Part shown: in pieces, positions 60,188-64,000 of the stretch
Layout of the letters: the number at the start of each line of letters is the position of its first letter
How positions within the stretch are numbered: position 1 is the stretch's first letter
Assembly: GCF_019733355.1 (NCBI RefSeq)
Contig: NZ_JAIHLQ010000022.1
Coordinates: forward strand, 1 to 64,000
DNA: 64,000 nucleotides
Direction: 5' to 3'
Source: Pseudomonas baetica
Lineage (GTDB): Bacteria > Pseudomonadota > Gammaproteobacteria > Pseudomonadales > Pseudomonadaceae
Notes under the pieces: model-generated
Seen by the model: the letters and a program-made list of their open reading frames with translations, nothing else
What the model was told of the DNA's origin: nothing
Database searches by the model: none
Made by a program: the position numbers and the translations under genes

Positions 60188-60968
60188 TTTTCTGTTGTAT
60201 GCCCTGCTTGCAGGTCTGGCGCTGGCGCTGGTTGCCGGGCCGTTGGGGTCTTTCGTGGTCTGGCGGCGCATGGCCTATTTCGGCGATACGTTGTCGCATG
60301 CGGCCCTGTTGGGGGTGGCCTTGGGCTTTGTGCTGGATGTCAGCCCGACGGTTGCCGTAACGGTCGGTTGCCTGCTGCTGGCGGTGCTGCTGGTGACGTT
60401 GCAACAGCGCCAGCCACTGGCGTCCGACACGCTTTTGGGAATTCTCGCACCGAGCACGCTCTCTCTCGGGCTGGTGGTACTAAGCTTCATGCATGAAGTG
60501 CGGATCGACCTGATGGCCTATCTGTTCGGCGACCTGCTGGCGATCAGCCCGACCGATCTGGCGTGGATCCTCGGCGGCAGCGCGGCGGTGCTGGTGTTGC
60601 TGGTGGCACTGTGGCGCCCATTGCTGGCGATCACCGTGCATGAAGAGTTGGCCAAAGTCGAAGGCCTGCCGGTGGCCGGTCTGCGCATGGCGCTGATGCT
60701 GTTGATTGCGGTGGTGATCGCGGTGGCGATGAAAATCGTCGGTGTGTTGCTGATTACCTCGTTGTTGATCATTCCGGCGGCTGCGGCACAGCGTCATGCC
60801 CGTTCACCGGAGCAAATGGCCGTGGGCGCAAGCCTGCTGGGCATGCTCGCGGTGTGTGGCGGCCTGGCGCTGTCGTGGTTCAAGGACACCCCGGCCGGCC
60901 CGTCAATCGTTGTGACGGCGGCCGCACTGTTTCTGCTGAGTTTTGTTCTGCCCCGTCGAGGGGTGTAG
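60180..60968 (+). CDS. znuB: Zinc ABC transporter permease ZnuB
   Basis: This 262-residue inner-membrane permease of the ABC-3 family has eight or so hydrophobic helices. Family features include the early RRMAYFGDTLSHAALLGVALG segment and the coupling-loop region LAKVEGLPVAGLRMALML. It completes the ZnuABC system with the znuA product from the divergent unit. It begins inside the 3' end of znuC (ATG at 60180), a tight overlap that couples translation. Confidence 0.95.
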
Positions 60969-61005
60969 ACTTGCTCGCTTTTTGCGCAAATAGAGAGTCG
61001 CAGGA

Positions 61006-61719
61006 ATGAAGCCGTTCGCCTCCCGTTATCTGCTCCTTGTCGCATTTTCACTGCTGCTGGGCGCCTGCCAAAGCACGCCACCGGTGGCTGAAGTCCCCGA
61101 TGCGCGAGCTACGGCCATCGCACAGCTGGAGCAAAGCCTGGCCAGCAGCGAATTGGCCACTGCCGAAGACCAGTTGGCCGCCATGCAGGCCGAAACCCCC
61201 AACGATCAATCCCTTGAGCATTATCAGCGGCAATTGGCCGAGGCGTATCTGCGTCGTAGCCAGATCGTGCTGCAGAAGGGTGACGTGAATGCTGCCGCTA
61301 CCGCGTTGAGCCGTGCGCGTGCGTTGATGCCGAAAGCGCCAGCGCTGACCGGTGGCGTCAACGGTGCCATCACCCAAGCGCGCAAGGCCGAGCTGGAAAA
61401 GGCCGAAGCAGCGTTGTTGGCAGCCGAAGCCAAGCCGAAAGCCAAGGTGATTGATCCGACCGCCGAGAGCACTACGGTTGCGCTGAACATCACCGATAGT
61501 CGCAAACTTCGTCGGCAACTCGATGCGATCGCCGCCGATGTGGTGAATTACGAATGTGCAGTGAGCATTCAGGCGCCCCGCACCAATGATTACCCTTGGT
61601 TGGCGACGTTGCTGACCAAGCGGGTGAAGAAATTGAATCCGGATTTCGATCTGAAAATCGAGAAACAGATTTTGCGCACGGTGCCGGCGCAGATGGTTCT
61701 AAGTCCGAAAAAGCCCTAA
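61006..61719 (+). CDS. Hypothetical lipoprotein with TPR-like helices
   Basis: This 237-residue lipoprotein has a lipobox ending at a Cys near residue 21 (LLLGACQS). Residues 30-130 are alternate helices like TPR units (IAQLEQSLASSELATAEDQL, AEAYLRRSQIVLQKGDVNAA). A second part carries ITDSRKLRRQLDAIAADVV and YPWLATLLTKRVKKL. The layout znuB-lipoprotein-katE-side is conserved in Pseudomonas. A role in the envelope is expected from the lipid anchor, but no function is known. Confidence 0.8.
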   Translation: MKPFASRYLLLVAFSLLLGACQSTPPVAEVPDARATAIAQLEQSLASSELATAEDQLAAMQAETPNDQSLEHYQRQLAEAYLRRSQIVLQKGDVNAAATALSRARALMPKAPALTGGVNGAITQARKAELEKAEAALLAAEAKPKAKVIDPTAESTTVALNITDSRKLRRQLDAIAADVVNYECAVSIQAPRTNDYPWLATLLTKRVKKLNPDFDLKIEKQILRTVPAQMVLSPKKP

Positions 61720-61723
61720 AAGC

Positions 61724-61818
61724 TTCGCAAGCAAGCCCGCTCCCACCCTTGAACTTCTGTGCCCACAAATTTTGTGTTCGACGCAGATCCAGAGTGGGAG
61801 CGGGCTTGCTCGCGAAGG
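61724..61818. repeat. REP inverted pair
   Basis: CTTCGCAAGCAAGCCCGCTCCCACCC and the inverted AGTGGGAGCGGGCTTGCTCGCGAAG flank about 45 bases, between the convergent lipoprotein and katE genes. Confidence 0.92.
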
Positions 61819-61843
61819 CGTCCCTTCAGTCAGTGAATGACTT

Positions 61844-63985
61844 TTAGGCCGGAATGGCTTTCGCCTTGGGCTCGCGCGCCCAAACCCGATGCTGCCCGAT
61901 CGCGGCAAAGAACGGTTTGGTCAGCGCACCAACATCCTTGCCCTCAAGCAGCCCGGCATCCGCCTCCAGCTTCAGCACATCCAGCAACTGCTTGGCGTCA
62001 CCCTGCAACGCAATCGCCTTCAAATGCTTGTACGCCTCCAGCAGGTAGTGCAACGCCACGCCGTCACCGCTCAACGCCTTGATCGATGCCGCGCCACCCG
62101 GCACGAACACCGCATCAAAGATCACCGAAGGCATACCTTCCATCGAGGCATCCACCGGCAGGCTTTTGCCATCAGCGGTTTTGACTGGCGCCGACGTCGG
62201 CCCGAGCAGTTTGGCGTGCGCACCTTGTGCTTCAAGCGCTTTCTTCATGGCGTCAATCGCCGCACCATCGACGCCGTTGGCCGCAAGAATCGCTACTTTT
62301 CGCGTCTTGATGTTCTCCGGCAACAGATTCGCCTGACTCAGTGCCGGGGATCGATCCGGTGACGTTTTGCGCACCTCAATCGTGCCTTTGGCTGGCGCCG
62401 GCAAACCGAGGTTCTCGGCCACTCGCTTGGCCAGTTCCAGGTCGATGTTGGCCAGAATTTCGTTCACCTGACGCGCACGGATGAATTCCCGCTCGACCTT
62501 GCCCAACTCAAAGCTGTAAGCAGAAATGATGTGTTCTTGCTCATGCTTGCTCATGCTGTGAAAGAACAACCGTGCTTGAGAGAAGTGATCGCTGAACGAC
62601 TCGCTGCGCTGGCGGATCTTGTTGGCGTCAATGCGTTCCGGATAGCTCTCGAAACCACCGTCCTGCGCAGCCGGCGGGGTTTCTTTCGGCCAGCCGCCAT
62701 CAATCGAGTTCGGCTCGTAGGACGCACGGCCCTTGTCGATCACTGTGCGGTGCTGAGCATCGCGCTGACCGTTGTGGAACGGCGCCACCGGGCGATTGAT
62801 CGGCAGTTCGTGAAAATTCGGCCCGCCGAGTCGGCTGATTTGCGTATCGGTGTAGGAAAACAGCCGACCTTGTAGCAATGGATCATTGGAAAAGTCGATT
62901 CCCGGGACGATGTGGCCCGGACAGAACGCAACCTGTTCAGTCTCGGCAAAGTAATTGTCCGGATTGCGGTTGAGGGTCATTTTGCCCAGCGGCGTGATCG
63001 GCACGATTTCTTCGGGGATCAACTTGGTCGGGTCGAGGATGTCGAAATCGAAGTCGTGCTCGTTTTCCTCCTCGATGATCTGTACGCCCAGTTCCCATTC
63101 CGGGTAGTCGCCCATCTCGATCGATTCCCAAAGGTCGCGACGGTGGTAGTCCGTGTCCTTGCCGGCGAGTTTCTGCGCCTCATCCCACACCAACGAGCAA
63201 GTGCCGGCGGTAGGGCGCCAGTGGAATTTGACGAAGCGCGATTTGCCTTCGGCGTTGATCAAACGGAAGGTGTGGATGCCGAAGCCCTGCATGCTGCGCA
63301 GGCTTTTCGGGATCGCCCGGTCGGACATTGCCCAAATAACCATGTGCGCCGATTCCGGGACCAGCGAGACGAAATCCCAGAAGGTGTCATGGGCCGAACC
63401 GCCGGTAGGGATTTCGTTGTGGGGCTCGGGTTTCACCGCATGGACGAAGTCGGGAAACTTGATCGCATCCTGAATGAAAAACACCGGCATGTTGTTGCCG
63501 ACCAGGTCGAAGTTACCTTCATCGGTGAAGAACTTCACCGCGAAACCGCGCACGTCACGCACGGTATCACCGGAGCCGCGTGGCCCCTGCACCGTGGAAA
63601 AACGCACGAACACCGGAGTTTTCTTCCCCGGATCTTGTAGGAAGCCAGCCTTGGTCAGATCGGCATGATTTTCATAGGCCTGAAAGAAGCCATGGGCTCC
63701 GGTGCCGCGGGCGTGGACGATGCGTTCTGGAATCCGCTCGTGGTCAAAGTGCGTGATCTTTTCACGCATGATGAAATCTTCGAGCAGCGACGGCCCGCGG
63801 GCGCCGGCCGTCAGGGTGTTCTGGTTGTCGGCAATTTTTACGCCCTGATTGGTGCGCAGAGCCTGGCCGGTGGCGTCTGAACGGAATGTCTCCAGGCTTT
63901 CGAGCTTGGCGTTGGTGTTGGCGCGATCCTTGGTATCGGTTCCGGCCAGTTGGCTTTTGTCAGCGGTGGGCTTCTTACTGCTCAT
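61844..63985 (-). CDS. katE: Large-subunit catalase HPII (KatE)
   Basis: This 713-residue haem catalase of the large-subunit clade breaks down hydrogen peroxide. The active-site region FDHERIPERIVHARGTGAHG contains the catalytic His, and the haem-ligand Tyr segment is GRLFSYTDTQISRLGGPNFHE. The C-terminal 150 residues or so (RKVAILAANGVDGAAIDAM onward) form the flavodoxin/DJ-1-like domain seen only in HPII-type enzymes. The start codon lies just inside the window with AGGAG ten bases before it. RpoS-dependent stationary expression is typical of katE, but I see no promoter within the window. Confidence 0.96.
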   Translation of the reverse strand: MSSKKPTADKSQLAGTDTKDRANTNAKLESLETFRSDATGQALRTNQGVKIADNQNTLTAGARGPSLLEDFIMREKITHFDHERIPERIVHARGTGAHGFFQAYENHADLTKAGFLQDPGKKTPVFVRFSTVQGPRGSGDTVRDVRGFAVKFFTDEGNFDLVGNNMPVFFIQDAIKFPDFVHAVKPEPHNEIPTGGSAHDTFWDFVSLVPESAHMVIWAMSDRAIPKSLRSMQGFGIHTFRLINAEGKSRFVKFHWRPTAGTCSLVWDEAQKLAGKDTDYHRRDLWESIEMGDYPEWELGVQIIEEENEHDFDFDILDPTKLIPEEIVPITPLGKMTLNRNPDNYFAETEQVAFCPGHIVPGIDFSNDPLLQGRLFSYTDTQISRLGGPNFHELPINRPVAPFHNGQRDAQHRTVIDKGRASYEPNSIDGGWPKETPPAAQDGGFESYPERIDANKIRQRSESFSDHFSQARLFFHSMSKHEQEHIISAYSFELGKVEREFIRARQVNEILANIDLELAKRVAENLGLPAPAKGTIEVRKTSPDRSPALSQANLLPENIKTRKVAILAANGVDGAAIDAMKKALEAQGAHAKLLGPTSAPVKTADGKSLPVDASMEGMPSVIFDAVFVPGGAASIKALSGDGVALHYLLEAYKHLKAIALQGDAKQLLDVLKLEADAGLLEGKDVGALTKPFFAAIGQHRVWAREPKAKAIPA

Positions 63986-64000
63986 CAGACGTAAACTCCT

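Overview
The window reads as a chromosomal segment of a Pseudomonas, most likely from the P. fluorescens group, lying close to the replication origin. The run plsC-gmhB-glyS-glyQ-tag-lpxL-type-PilZ-trkA-rsmB-fmt-def-LysM-dprA-tsaC-qor-hemF-aroE is the conserved Pseudomonas order found just after dnaA-dnaN-recF-gyrB. The right part (cytochromes c4/c5, engB, polA, thrB, znuA/zur/znuCB, katE) is also typical Pseudomonas core. The fluorescens-type REP palindrome (core GCGAGCAAGCCCGCTCCCAC) occurs at ten intergenic sites. I see no phage, plasmid or intact insertion sequence, and no CRISPR array or tRNA.

Layout. 1-300: 5S rRNA with its terminator, then a perfect 11-bp inverted repeat. 0.3-2.7 kb: divergent two-component pair. 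2.9-19.8 kb: housekeeping block for phospholipid, heptose and lipid A synthesis, glycyl-tRNA synthetase, DNA repair, K+ uptake, formyl-Met handling, tRNA modification, haem and shikimate. 19.9-25.2 kb: SulP anion transporter and a choline-sulfate locus (binding protein, sulfatase, divergent LysR regulator). 25.2-33.4 kb: small oxidoreductase, DOPA-dioxygenase-like protein, citrate transporter, TerC, Na/Pi symporter, M16 peptidase and a DUF5924 membrane protein. 33.4-37 kb: four-gene MCE/Mla-type lipid transporter. 37-41.6 kb: SpmAB-like protein, GltP, lysozyme inhibitor with DUF1328 partner, and small unknowns. 42-45.2 kb: algB-kinB. 45.2-50.7 kb: EAL phosphodiesterase, cell-wall amidase, GGDEF cyclase and EEP nuclease/phosphatase. 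50.7-53.3 kb: dsbA, cytochromes c4 and c5, engB. 53.3-56.5 kb: the polA-engB gap with an sRNA I identify as ErsA, then polA. 56.5-61.7 kb: DUF2782, thrB, zinc-uptake cluster, lipoprotein. 61.8-64 kb: katE.

How the parts work together. Several loci bear on the cell envelope and exopolysaccharide: algB/kinB, ErsA with an AlgU-type promoter, c-di-GMP enzymes, a PilZ protein, and the MCE lipid pathway. Nutrient loci cover choline sulfate, citrate, glutamate, phosphate and zinc. The most notable non-coding signals are: (i) the ErsA candidate with promoter and terminator; (ii) thirteen exact DnaA-box 9-mers (TTATCCACA) in the first 25 kb and none that I found in the remaining 39 kb; (iii) a Crc/Hfq-type CA-rich motif with a leader ORF before the citrate transporter; (iv) an Anr/Dnr-like box before hemF; and (v) a 15-bp palindrome between the choline sulfatase and its LysR regulator. 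I found no wholly new multi-gene defence or mobile system. The window is mainly core genome.
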